A stretch of DNA of 64,000 bases from Misgurnus anguillicaudatus (taxonomy: Eukaryota; Chordata; Actinopteri; Cypriniformes; Cobitidae): assembly GCF_027580225.2 (NCBI RefSeq), contig NC_073354.2, positions 5,184,001-5,248,000 on the forward strand. The letters run 5' to 3'. The notes beneath the pieces are model-generated. The model did no database searches. It was not told where the DNA came from and saw only the letters and a list, made by a program, of their open reading frames with translations. Below are positions 34,474 through 45,701 of the stretch, in pieces. The position numbers were made by a program, and so were the translations under genes. Position 1 is the stretch's first letter; the number at the start of each line of letters is the position of its first letter.

Positions 34474-36592
34474 GTCACGGCTAGTCCGTGTCATGTTTTG
34501 TGTATTGCACTGATCCGTCTCACCTGGACTCTCATTGACTCATTAAGCCAATACACCACACCTGTCTTATGTTTAATTGTCTTTGTATTTATATGCCTTG
34601 TTTCTGTCACACCGGTTGCCGGTAGATTGTCATTGTCATTACTTCCATGTCTGTTCCTGTTCACGTTGGATGTTCCTGTGTTACTTACATGCCTGTTATT
34701 TTATTCCTCGTGTTTTGTTTCCAGTTTTATTATTAAATGTTATTTATTGGTTCGAACTCTGCGTTTGCGTCCTGTCTCTCCAACCCTGTCGTGACAGAAT
34801 CTACCGGCCAGCACTGGACGCAGCGGGTTCACGGAGGGCGGCTCCCCCAGGAGTTTCGTCGAGGGGGAGTAGTGACATCGGGGTGTATTCCCCATCAGCC
34901 CCGATGTCTCTTGGGGACCACCGTGAGCGATCGCTCGCTCCCGCGAGCATGCGGGAGGAGGATCGGCCCAGGCGGTCCCCCAACGGTTGAGTCGTCGTCG
35001 ACGGTCCCTCGGAGGACCACCATCCTGCTCGCAGGGGGATCCGGAACGGACCACGCCCGATCATTTCCCCGGGGTGGCTACCGAGAGAGGGTCTCCGTTT
35101 CCGCGAGGGGATGGGAGATGACTTCCGGGGGCAGCTGATCGTCGACGATTCCCAGGAGGGGGGTAATTCGTCTGCCTCGGTTCTCGGAGCGATCGCTCCG
35201 GTTCTCCTGGCGCAGTCCGGCCAACCGTTCCTGTTGGTCTCGTCCCGGCGGCTGCCGGCTTCGCCAGGGTCCCCAAGCCCTCCCCCCTCCCTTGGATTCT
35301 TGCTACCAGACTTTGTTTTTGTTTTGTGTTTATTTGAGTGTCTGGTAGCCACTCGTAGAGGGAGGGGTTATGTCACGGCTAGTCCGTGTCATGTTTTGTG
35401 TATTGCACTGATCCGTCTCACCTGGACTCTCATTGACTCATTAAGCCAATACACCACACCTGTCTTATGTTTAATTGTCTTTGTATTTATATGCCTTGTT
35501 TCTGTCACACCGGTTGCCGGTAGATTGTCATTGTCATTACTTCCATGTCTGTTCCTGTTCACGTTGGATGTTCCTGTGTTACTTACATGCCTGTTATTTT
35601 ACTCCTCGTGTTTTGTTTCCAGTTTTATTATTAAATGTTATTTATTGGTTCGAACGCTGCGTTTGCGTCCTGTCTCTCCAACCCTGTCGTGACAGAATCT
35701 ACCGGCCAGCACTGGACGCAGCGGGTTCACGGAGGGCGGCTCCCCCAGGAGTTTCGTCGAGGGGGAGTAGTGACATCGGGGTGTATTCCCCATCAGCCCC
35801 GATGTCTCTTGGGGACCACCGTGAGCGATCGCTCGCTCCCGCGAGCATGCGGGAGGAGGATCGGCCCAGGCGGTCCCCCAACGGTTGAGTCGTCGTCGAC
35901 GGTCCCTCGGAGGACCACCATCCTGCTCGCAGGGGGATCCGGAACGGACCACGCCCGATCATTTCCCCGGGGTGGCTACCGAGAGAGGGTCTCCGTTTCC
36001 GCGAGGGGATGGGAGATGACTTCCGGGGGCAGCTGATCGTCGACGATTCCCAGGAGGGGAGTAATTCGTCTGCCTCGGTTCTCGGAGCGATCGCTCCGGT
36101 TCTCCTGGCGCAGTCCGGCCAACCGTTCCTGTTGGTCTCGTCCCGGCGGCTGCCGGCTTCGCCAGGGTCCCCAAGCCCTCCCCCCTCCCTTGGATTCTTG
36201 CTACCAGACTTTGTTTTTGTTTTGTGTTTATTTGAGTGTCTGGTAGCCACTCGTAGAGGGAGGGGTTATGTCACGGCTAGTCCGTGTCATGTTTTGTGTA
36301 TTGCACTGATCCGTCTCACCTGGACTCTCATTGACTCATTAAGCCAATACACCACACCTGTCTTATGTTTAATTGTCTTTGTATTTATATGCCTTGTTTC
36401 TGTCACACCGGTTGCCGGTAGATTGTCATTGTCATTACTTCCATGTCTGTTCCTGTTCACGTTGGATGTTCCTGTGTTACTTACATGCCTGTTATTTTAC
36501 TCCTCGTGTTTTGTTTCCAGTTTTATTATTAAATGTTATTTATTGGTTCGAACTCTGCGTTTGCGTCCTGTCTCTCCAACCCTGTCGTGACA
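34474..36592 (+). mobile_element. Tandem short LTR element: LTR-internal-LTR-internal-LTR
   Basis: Three 323-324-bp LTRs (34474-34796, 35371-35694, 36269-36592; GTCACGGCTAGTCC..CCCTGTCGTGACA) enclose two 574-bp internal regions, a strict 898-bp period. LTRs differ by one or two bases and the internals by about one. A purine tract AGAGGGAGGGG precedes each downstream LTR, giving + orientation. C-rich flanks may be the target duplication. The internal region has no protease, reverse transcriptase or integrase, only a relic starting near a gag-type leader. It is a non-autonomous LTR element, probably Gypsy-derived. Confidence 0.9.
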
Positions 36593-37203
36593 CCCCCCCA
36601 TCCCACATAACCCCTGATTATAACCCACGTTGGCATAACAACAACAACCCAACATTGGGTCATCTTTAATCCAGCATGTGTTCTGTCCAATATTTACCCA
36701 GACATTTTAAGAGTGTATACTAATCTATACTGGTTAATTGCCTGGTATTTATGTGGTATTCAGGGGTCCAACAAAACACTGGTATTATGATAGTTTTTTG
36801 TTAATTGAATATAAATGAATATATACATAAAAAATAATTCCAGCTATATAAATTAATAATATAAATAATATAAAAATGTTAGCTTTTGATACTCATCAGG
36901 GCACTTAAAAAAATTTTACATTCAAGTAAAACACAAGACAGCTTGAAACATAAAGACATATTTTATATCATGTCAATTCTGACAAAAGTCTCAGGCCAAT
37001 GTTTAGCCTGTCAAAATGAATATTTGTCCATAAAATATAGGAGGTAAACACAGGGTGTTTGAATTTTTTTGTATTTTCACATCACTCCAGTGTTGCCTCT
37101 CTGATGGGAAAACTTTGAAGATACATCAAAAGCCTTTTAGATGCTGCTGTATGTGGGAACTATGGGACTGTCCAACTGCTGTCAACCATGTCCATTTAGA
37201 AAA

Positions 37204-37209
<6 letters not shown>
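36593..37209. other. Intronic stretch with a possible MITE end
   Basis: ACCCAACATTGGGTCATC and TTTTAAGAGTGTA at about 36645-36718 look like one end of a CACTC-type element. The rest is unassigned. Confidence 0.35.

Positions 37210-37270
<61 letters not shown>
37210..37270. repeat. (GA)n microsatellite
   Basis: About 30 uninterrupted GA units. The Arg-Glu and Ser-Leu frames across it are artefacts. Confidence 0.97.
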
Positions 37271-37272
<2 letters not shown>

Positions 37273-37812
37273 TGGGATATATGGGAAAGGCCTGTGTGAA
37301 AGGTTAAGTGGGATTACTAAAGTTACGGTCTCTGTCTGACTCCTGATATCTTCAGCACAAACCTCCTTAAGTCTTCCATATGACTGCTGGACAGGCAGGT
37401 GCAGTCTAGAATTTAAAACTGTCTCATACAGACCTGCAGCCGTGGACAAGGAGTGTTGGATTCCCACTATTTAAACCGTATTGGGTTTCTTCTATTTATG
37501 TTTTCCGTAAAAAAAAAAAGTATTAATTAACCTTATGCCAAGGTGCATATTACTACAGCTCTTAATCCTATCTCTGTAGGTCAATACAATGCAGAAGAAC
37601 CTGCACCAAAATGCCGAAGCTCAAAAAGAAAACAGACATCACTTAAAGTAATCCATATAGCTCTAGTGGTTTAAATGTCTTCTGAAATCAAATCAAAGGT
37701 GTGAAAGCATTAATGTTTAATCTTGTTTTGTGATCATCTTAATTCACAGGATCATAAAGGAATGAACACGGAGTTATATTTGATATGAATAGCATTTGAC
37801 TGTGTTCTAGGA

Positions 37813-38091
37813 CAGTGGTTCTCAAACTTTTTCCCCTTGCGGCCCCCCTGGTGTACGGTGCATTCCTTCGTGGTCCCCCCAAAGAAAATTTATGACAAAA
37901 ACTGTTCTAAGCAAAACAAATTAAGTTATACAAAGTAGTGCTGCTGGTTAGTAGCCTTATTTTTATTAAGTTTAATTACACAGAATTCATGATAAATGAA
38001 TGTATTTTATAAAATGTCATAAAACTGGGGCCCCCCTGGCACCATCTCGCGGCCCCCCTGGGGGCCCCGGACCCCAGTTTGAGAACCACTG
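37813..38091. mobile_element. hAT MITE (CAGTGGTTCTCAAAC ends)
   Basis: The classical hAT terminus CAGTGGTTCTCAAAC is matched by GTTTGAGAACCACTG. Flanks TTCTAGGA and CTCTAGGA form an 8-bp duplication with one mismatch. Both subterminal regions carry GCGGCCCCCCTGG-like blocks. The size is 279 bp. Confidence 0.92.
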
Positions 38092-38992
38092 CTCTAGGAA
38101 ACTGTTATTACTTTACCATAGACTCCCATAAGCTCAATAATACTTACAGTATTGATTGCATTTAATCATTTTAAAGCCAACAATGAGATAACAACTGCCT
38201 GAAACTAATAACACACGGTTTCACCTCACACATAAAACTAAAGTGTTTCTTTAAACAGCGAGTTTCTTTAAAAATGAAATGGTGTCTATACATTCAGTTA
38301 CAGGCCAAAAACAACAAATATACAATAATTCTATTTTATTTATTATTTTTGGTTAATTTTAACTTTTTTTGTGATGCCAGTAAAAAATCTGGCATTGCAA
38401 GTTAAAAACTGAACCAAAATATTTCTTCCAGATCTGCTTTATTTTAAATAAAAGAAATACATAAAAAACAGATGGACATCAGGTTACATATAGTTTCATC
38501 CCACATGGAAAGAACCTATATGTGGATATAAGTGCATATATGAAACCTATATATAGCTTATATGCACATATATGCTGCATATATACAGCATATATGCACA
38601 TATATAAAAATATATATGCGCATATATGAAACATATATGCAGCTAATATGCACATATATGCTGCACATATACAGCATATATGCCCATATATGATAATATA
38701 TATGCTGCATATATGCAAAATTGAGGTGCATATATGTGCATATACAGGCCATATAGGTCTCCTGTATTGCTGCTTTATATCCACATAATATGAGCCCTAT
38801 TAGTTATGTCTCCTATAAAGCAGGATCTGGTCATTTTAGCTCATATCTCACTTTGGCAAATGTCATACATGCCCAGCTCATATTTTCTATTATCAAGGCA
38901 ATAACTAAGAACTAACAAAAAAAATGCAAGAACTTATGTATGTGCAAACACATGAAATTTGTATGTAATTGGCATTTTATGGAATTTAACTA

Positions 38993-39187
38993 CACTCTAT
39001 GAAAGGATGTGTTAATCCTATTTAACACACTATGTGTCATTCCATCTTGATTTTGAGTTTAATAAAGAAAAGGGGCAAGACGTGTTAAAACAACACAAAG
39101 TGTGTTGTCACAAAAATAACACAGAGTTGTGTTAAGTTAAGGACAACACATTAGATGTGTTATTTTAACACATTCGTTTTAAGAGTG
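38993..39187. mobile_element. CACTC MITE with TA duplication
   Basis: It starts CACTCTATGAAAGGATGTGT and ends ACACATTCGTTTTAAGAGTG, flanked by TA. The interior repeats GTGTTA / TAACAC. The size is 195 bp. Confidence 0.75.
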
Positions 39188-39335
39188 TATGGCAAATACA
39201 GGGAGAAAAGTTATGATGTCTGCACGTTTAAAACATTTACAAGGTCTGTCTAGGACATGTATAACAAAATGGTTTACAATTTAACAGCTATTGTTTCAAG
39301 TTCTTTAACAGCTACTGTTTCAAGTTCTTTAACAG

Positions 39336-39410
39336 CGACAATAGCGCAGATGGTAGAGTGAGTTGTCTAATGATCGGAAGGTTGGGTGTTCGAATCCCAG
39401 CCGTGGCAGG
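39336..39410 (+). repeat. tRNA-derived SINE-like segment
   Basis: An A-box-like TAGCGCAGATGGTAGAG is followed at tRNA spacing by the B-box-like GTGTTCGAATCCCAG, with a T-stem TTGGG/CCCAG. Acceptor and anticodon stems do not pair well, so a working tRNA is unlikely. An RNA polymerase III-type SINE head or old tRNA pseudogene fits better. No LINE-like tail was recognised. Confidence 0.5.
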
Positions 39411-39653
39411 TGAGATTGCATGTTTGTAATTGGAATGGTTGGATGTATGAATCCTGGCTCCTGCAGGTGCAGACTGTCATTGGTTGGACTTTTATTTATG
39501 TTTAATTTATTAGCAGCAACAGATTTGAATAATTTTACCAATATATAGGTTAACATATATGTACATATATGTACATATAATATAGGAAAACGGCCAATTT
39601 TATATATGTCACATATATGTAAAACCTATATCAAAACCTATATTGAAACATAT

Positions 39654-40517
39654 GAAGAGTTTGGTTCCAAAACGCAATAAATCCATTTTGACAAATTTCG
39701 GTAAAAACGTGTTTTCTATACCAAGAAAGTGACAAGATGAAAACCAGTATTTTCTGTTACAAACTTTCACATAGCATCTTTAGGTTATAAAAACATAAAA
39801 AATTCAAATCCATAACTTGATTTTCAAAGATTTATTATAAAAACGAATTCTTTTTTCCACAAAATGCAATAAATCCATGACAGTTTTTTATTTCAAAATG
39901 CTATAAATCTATTAAATCAATGTATAAATGTGCATTCATCTTTACCATTTTATATTTATTTAGTTGACTAGTGGTATACAATGATTAAAAAATAAACATT
40001 AATGGCATTAACCAAAACACTTACTTTGTTATAATAAGAACACAATGTTTTAGCATGAGAAGCTTGATGGTGTCTGGAGAGCAAGCAACCGAGTGCCTCT
40101 CGCGGAAATTATTAGCTGTTGATGGCTTACGTTTCTTTCCCGTCACAGAAAACCATCACAGGTTTGGCAATGCTATTAAAGTATTATTTTGTTTTGTTTG
40201 TTGATCACGAAGTACAAAGTAGATGAGGAAAACTAGGACTCCGTGTACTCAGCGCGCCGCCATGTTTGTTTACATTGCGTGAATGGTCCGCTGTAATATC
40301 AGAAATGGATTTATTGCATTCTGTAAAAAAGGAGCAGTGGCGTTTGTCGCATTTTGGGAAAAAAGGGAGAAAAGATGACAGAATATCACGGCGGGTATTG
40401 GATTTTGCGTAAAATTAATTATTTACTTTTAACTACTGACCTGATATAATACTGATTTTGGCAGTAACTCATTTTTTTCAAAAATGGCGTTTATTGCGTT
40501 TTGGAACCAAACTCTTC
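39654..40517. mobile_element. TIR element with repeated GCAATAAA modules, copy 2
   Basis: The ends GAAGAGTTTGGTTCCAAAAC and GTTTTGGAACCAAACTCTTC are perfect 20-bp TIRs, with ATAT-type flanks. It shares interior text with 22262-23452 in reverse order (TTTTCTATACCAAGAAAGTG, CCGCTGTAATATCAG). Modules such as AAAACGCAATAAATCC occur at 39674, 39862 and, inverted, 40313 and 40488. Confidence 0.82.
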
Positions 40518-40938
40518 ATATATGTTTATATATGTTTCTTCCATGTGGGATTGTTTGGTCAAAATTATTGCTAGGGTTAATTCAGTGTTCCCTGGATATT
40601 AGTAGTGACATGACTCTAGCGTCCCGACCCAAATCAACGCCTTTGCATCCAGTGATCAAACGCTGAGTGCTGCTCTATTTTGCATCTTGTCTAACGTAAA
40701 CGGTAGGTAAATTTATTATGAAAAATGTACAAAAAAATGATTTACAAAATTGTGAACATCATACTACCATAGTGTGAATAATAAGTAATCATGTAATCCA
40801 TAAAAAAGTAACAGTAGTCTGATTATGAGTATTTTAAAATGTAGTTTAATCCAACTACAAATACTTGATTTTTGGAATCTGATTACGTAATCCAGATTAC
40901 ATGTAATCCATTACTACCCAGCTCTGTATACAGCTGCT

Positions 40939-41243
40939 TATAGACGTTTTCATTGGACGCACGTGCACTGACTCGATACACGTCTGGATCCGAACTTAAC
41001 TTCCAGTTTTGTTTTTTCTTTATTGGTCTGACTAGTTGCTAAACTGATTTCTTGAACAAATAGCTCGTCAAAAATAACGATTTGGTTTCCTATGTAATCT
41101 ATGTGTTGTTGTTTTTTGCTTGTTATATAAATAAACTACGTTTAAAGAACTTTGTTGTTATTTATTCTTAGCGGAGTTACCGGAAGTTACATGCGGACCA
41201 CGACAACCACTTAATTATGTTGTTACTGCTGAAACCGTCTATA
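40939..41243. mobile_element. MITE with TATAGACG ends
   Basis: It starts TATAGACGTTTTCATTGGAC and ends CTGCTGAAACCGTCTATA, a 305-bp element. Fragments occur at 4267-4425 and 8138-8316. Immediately upstream (about 40700-40930) is a GTAATCC / GGATTACA-rich fragment ending TACTACCCAGCTCTG, another hAT-like end. Confidence 0.6.
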
Positions 41244-42321
41244 CATTATCCTTTACCCTTTGACCTTTTTTCCTCCCCCAATATATATTTAAAAAAAAAT
41301 ATTTTCTCATCAGTAAAATTTGTTGCTAAGGACTTCTATGGACAACTTTAAAAGTGATTTTCTCAATATTTAGATTTTTTTGCACCCTCAGATTTTCAAA
41401 TAGTTATATCTCAGCCAAATATTGTCTTATCTTAACAAACCAATCCATCAACACTTATTTATTCAGCTTTCCGCTTTCAGGTAATAAATATAAATTTTAA
41501 AAAATTACCCTTATGACTGGTTTTGTGGTCCAGGGTCACAAATTGTATAATCCGATACAGTCCCTAGTGTTGTAGTTCTCGAGACCGGTCTCGGTCTTGA
41601 GACCAGTCTCAAGACCACTTTTTAAAGGTCTTGGTCTCTTCTTGGAATCGACCGCATTTTTACTCGCCTCGGTCTAAGACAAAGAGGACTCGGAATTTTA
41701 TTTCAAGACCGGTCAAGACCACAACTGATGGCACATCTCAAATTTATTTATCATTAATTTTATGCAGTTTATTCAGGTTTGGCATATGATGTTGGCATTG
41801 TTGAAGCATTCACTGTAAAAAAAGTCTGTATTTTTATGGGAAATAGTGTGTATATTTTACAGTTTCTTTCTGTTTTTGTGGAAAACAGTATTGTTTTGAT
41901 AATAGTACAGAAATGTACTGTGGAATTAGATTTGTAATATAAAATTACAGGAAAAAACTGTTAATGTAAATAATCATGATTTTCCGTTTTTTCAAAGAAA
42001 ATGTCCTTTATTTCATAGAAAATGTCCTTTATTTCATATGAAAACACTGTTAAAATACAGGGGCCCAAAACATATTTTATTTACAGTTTGGGGAAATTAA
42101 TTTTACAATGTTTTCTCTGTTTTTTTACATGACAGAAAACGTGTGTTCAAATCACAAGAATATACTGTTTAATAAAATGTGTAACATGATTTTACAAAGA
42201 AATTCTGTATAAATGTACTACACAAAATATCAGTTTTTAAACAGATTCCAAATGATTTTAACAAAGTAATCATAAAAATACAGTTTCAATTATGAAAAAT
42301 TAACTGTAAAGTGAAGTTTAC

Positions 42322-42522
42322 TCATTTGTTAATTTTACTTTTGGAAATAAGGCCCAAGACCTTCATGACTATTGATTTGAGGGCAACTTGATGATAGTCA
42401 TTTAGGCAAGACGGTTTATTGTTATTGGGTATATTATACATAACTTTGCTATAAGGTTGTTTTTCTTCCTCTGCTTTTCTCTTTTTCTCTTCAGCTAGGG
42501 TAAGGAACCATTTTGATGCCAT
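42322..42522 (-). pseudogene. Reverse-transcriptase scrap joined to a short unrelated frame
   Basis: The minus-strand 66-codon frame ends with KPSCLNDYHQVALKSIVMKV, resembling the N-terminal RT block (LNDYRPVALTS..MK) of fish non-LTR retrotransposons. It is preceded by a lysine/glutamate-rich MASKWFLTLAEEKKRKAEEE that is not part of such RTs. It is too short to work, and the junction may reflect capture by the surrounding DNA element. Confidence 0.5.
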
Positions 42523-43044
42523 AGTTTACTTAAGCCTACCACCGCAACATCACTAAAATAAGTCTTGTTTTTATCTTTATTGAAAGTAACATGAACATTA
42601 CGTTGCTATACGATACTACATTACTCATAATCCCAAACGTTTCATTTCAAAGCATGCGCAATGAGACGTATTTGACGCACCTCTGCAAGCGCGTCATTAA
42701 CATTATGCAAATGAGCCCACTCTGCTCCTATTTTGTAATGTTTTCTGTCTTTATTTATACTGATGTTTTGTATTTATTGTCACTTTACTGTCGAGTTTGG
42801 TGTGGAGAGTTTATACTGCTATTAAAAACCTGTATTTTTTTTAACAAACCGTCTTTTTGATGCTTATGTTAATCAGTAAGGTCCCTGAGCATGCAGCGTG
42901 TGTACGCGCTTAGACCATAACAGACATAGACATATGTTCGGAAGGTCTTGGCTTGTTCTGAAAGCTAGGCAATTGCCTGTGCTTCCTGATTGGATGAGGT
43001 TGATTTTAGTGTTTTACATATAGTTTAAAAGCAAGTATTATTAC

Positions 43045-43250
43045 AAGTAAATATCATTAATTAAACATGAAATGGCTGCATTATAGCAGCGTTTACCCGT
43101 ATTTATAGTTTTTTTATTGTTTTATACAAGTAAATATCATTAATTAAACATGAAAAGGCTGCATTGTCGCCGCGTTTACCCGTATTTATAGGTGTTTTGA
43201 CTGTTTTTATACAAGTAAATATCATTCATTACACATTTAAAGGCTGTACA
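43045..43250. repeat. 87-bp near-tandem repeat, about 2.4 copies
   Basis: ACAAGTAAATATCATTAATT recurs at about 43040 and 43126 and, as ACAAGTAAATATCATTCATT, at 43211, followed by GGCTGCATT..CGTTTACCCGTATTTATA. Confidence 0.85.
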
Positions 43251-43618
43251 AATACACAAAAAAAACTGTTTTTGTACATTCGTTATTATACAGTCAAAAT
43301 CTGTATTTTTACGTCACAGTTTTTCCCTGTTATTTGAAAGTAATTTTCTGGCGCCCCTGCTGCCAGAAAATAACCGTTTTTTTACGAGATTTTTTTTTAC
43401 AGTGTTGTTTAAGTTTCTCCCAATGACAATTTTTCTAATTTTATTACTAAAAACACCTGCATTGTGTTAAGTGGATGGCAAGCCATGAAAAGACAGTTCA
43501 GAATAAATGGTTAAGTTGATTTCAGCTCTTTAGTTTGTTCACTTTTATTTGCTTATAGGCAAAGATAAATTCCCACATATCTGCAATGCCTTTGATTATT
43601 TTATCAACTTTACTGATG

Positions 43619-43672
43619 GCACACACACACACACACACACACACGAACACACACGAACACGCACACACACAG
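43619..43672. repeat. (CA)n microsatellite, interrupted
   Basis: CA repeat with two GAA interruptions (ACACGAACACACACGAACAC). Confidence 0.95.
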
Positions 43673-44077
43673 ACAAGAAGTGCCTAATCATATACATATT
43701 CCAGATTTTATCATAAGTGTTTTAATGCAGTGACTTGCACTGGTCTTGGTCTTGACTTGGTCTCGGCCTGTCTTGGTCTTGGTCTTGACTTGGTCTCGAC
43801 CCTTTAAAGTCTTGGTCTTGTCTCGGCCTGTCTTGGTCTTGGTCGTGACTTGGTTTTGGTTTAGGTGGTCTTGACTACAACACTAACAGTCCCATTAGCC
43901 AGATTATGGTTGCGTCCTGCATCCTCCACATCCTTTAAAAACTTTAACCAGCCGGCAACACTGAAATGATTTTGTGGGCACATTCGCACTTGTGCCTAAT
44001 TTAATTTGGCACTAAAATGACACACACAGACAGCACAAACGTGGGCACAATTCCCTCGTTGTGAATTTCCCCCAGAA

Positions 44078-45701
44078 CAGGCGCGGAGCTATGGGCGGGC
44101 CTGGGCGGGCCTGGGCCCGCCCAGATTGACAGCTGGCCCGCCCAATCAGAAATGTAAAAAATACTACTCTGTATAGTTAGACATGTATACTACTTTATGT
44201 GGTGTAATTTATCTATTGCATGTTATGTTAAAAACAGTAAAATTATAAGTAAGCCTGATAACTATTTAAAAACTATTAAAGCAGTTGAATGTTGCGTTAT
44301 AATGAAATATTCCCGAGCAGCTTTCATCCATGATCACTTTGAGAACTTTTTTTGCAAGCAAGTAGAAAACGTATTTTGAATAACAACACGTTATAAATAT
44401 GTGCTGCGCGCTTTCCTCTCAATAACATAAACACACAACAAATATGACAGCGGGGTAAAAAATAGAAAGAAAACATCTGATCATAGTGATGTTGTTTGAT
44501 ATAGCAGCCTACCAGCTCTGTAACTCAGCACTATAAGTCACGCCACGTTTATTGATACACTTTATACAATATAGCCTATTGCTTTTAAGCAACAAATAGC
44601 CTATCATAACAACCTATAAGCCTACTGTGTAATTGAGACATTCATTTAAGAAATGCATTAAAGCAGAAAGACGTAGGCTGCTGAAATATAGTGGGTTCAC
44701 TTCAATCCACACCACAGACGTTCTTGGTTTGCTTCTTATTTATTAAATCGAGGCAATTGTTTGATCAAACATTGATTAATATTAAGATACAATTTATACA
44801 AAACGAAATTCACTTTAAAGAAAGTCTTTCTACAAAACAAACCTCGCAAAATCGCTTGCCCGACGTCCATTACGGGCTATGGCGAATTCCTGTCGGGCTA
44901 AAAAAAATGATGCGCCTTGGCCGTCGGGCGGAGGAAAAAATATTGTAATGTGTTTGCATTCTCTCAGATTTAGTTAGGTAATTATGTTGTAAGTAATTCG
45001 GCGTCATCTTGTTAGCCATTACTATCCTCACTAACAAGTGAAACTGCCAGGAATTGAAGTGAAAGCATTAAATCCATTATTCCTTTCGTTCACGTCTGAT
45101 ATGCGCGCTCCTCGGCTCCGCTCTTCACGAGTAGGCTTGCTCTTGTGCTCATCAAAAAGTATATTAAATGTTTATTTATTTGTCATTTCGAATAACCCCA
45201 GAGTCTAACATTATTCTAGCAATTCCCCTTTTCTTTCTTTATTTAGTAAGTTAACTTAAATATGTGAGAACGAAAATATATTTTTAGTGATTTGCATGAA
45301 GAGAATATGATGTTAGAAGCTTCATTTTAAGCATTTAGTAGCCGTATTTATTTAAACACTTTAATAGGTTATTTTAAAAAGTATAAGGTTTTTTTGGGTT
45401 CATTTATATTTCCTGTCACTGTGTGCAGGTTCTTTTTTGTAGGCTTTGAGAGCCCAATATTTTTTTTTACCAAAAAGGCTTGATAAATGTCACGTTGCAT
45501 TACAATTTAAAGTATCAATAATGTCAAAAATGTGACGTGCAGTTCGGGTGTGTGTGTATGCTGTTTAAATTAGTATTCTGGAGTTTTGACGAATTTTATA
45601 GACTTGTTATAGTTTCTTATTCAAAAGTGACACCCATAGATTCAGGCCCACCCGGACTTAATCCATGCCCACCCATATGTCACGTTCTGCATCCGCCACT
45701 G
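44078..45701. mobile_element. hAT-type element (CAGGCGCGGAGC / GCATCCGCCACTG)
   Basis: A perfect 8-bp duplication CCCCAGAA (44070-44077 and 45702-45709) brackets 1624 bp beginning CAGGCGCGGAGCTATGGGCG and ending GTTCTGCATCCGCCACTG. GC-rich subterminal GGGCGGGCCT repeats are present at the left. No transposase frame. Confidence 0.9.

Larger units (their letters stand above)
38500..40549. mobile_element. Large AT-rich TIR element with ATATGC palindromes (composite)
   Basis: The termini CCCACATGGAAAGAACCTAT and GTTTCTTCCATGTGGG are inverted, with AT on both sides. Both subterminal zones are dense in GCATATATGC-type palindromes (38520-38760) or ACATATATGT (39545-39655). It contains a CACTC MITE (38993-39187), a tRNA-like segment (39336-39410) and a TIR element (39654-40517), so it is a nested composite. 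The frames in 38479-38784 are repeat artefacts. Confidence 0.6.
41811..43404. mobile_element. CACTG element with TT duplication, nested
   Basis: It starts CACTGTAAAAAAAGTCTGTA and ends TTTTTTTTTACAGTG, with TT on both sides. The interior has repeated CTGTATTTTTA / ACAGT motifs, an 87-bp near-tandem repeat (43045-43250) and a reverse-transcriptase scrap (42322-42522). A CACTA/EnSpm-like affinity is suggested by the ends only. Confidence 0.75.
41565..43885. mobile_element. hAT-type element (TAGTGTTG ends) with nested CACTG element
   Basis: The ends TAGTGTTGTAGTTCTCGAGA and GTGGTCTTGACTACAACACT then A are flanked by a perfect 8-bp duplication ACAGTCCC (41557-41564 and 43886-43893). The subterminal regions are dense in GGTCTTGAGACC / TTGGTCTTGACTTGGTCTCG repeats. 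Two-thirds of its 2321 bp is a nested element (41811-43404). No hAT transposase was seen. Confidence 0.9.

Noticed and set aside
34577..36669. Long overlapping reading frames of 98-193 codons on both strands
   Set aside because: They lie in LTRs and the GC-rich internal region of the tandem LTR element, repeat with the 898-bp unit, and recur at 56108-57138. No protein domain is present.
37055..37467. Frames with long Arg-Glu or Ser-Leu repeats
   Set aside because: They are translations of the (GA)n microsatellite.
38479..38784. Tyr/Ile/Cys/Met-rich frame of 101 codons
   Set aside because: It is a translation of the ATATGC palindrome array.
39336..39410. Functional tRNA gene
   Set aside because: The A and B boxes are acceptable, but acceptor and anticodon stems do not pair and the T arm has an extra base.
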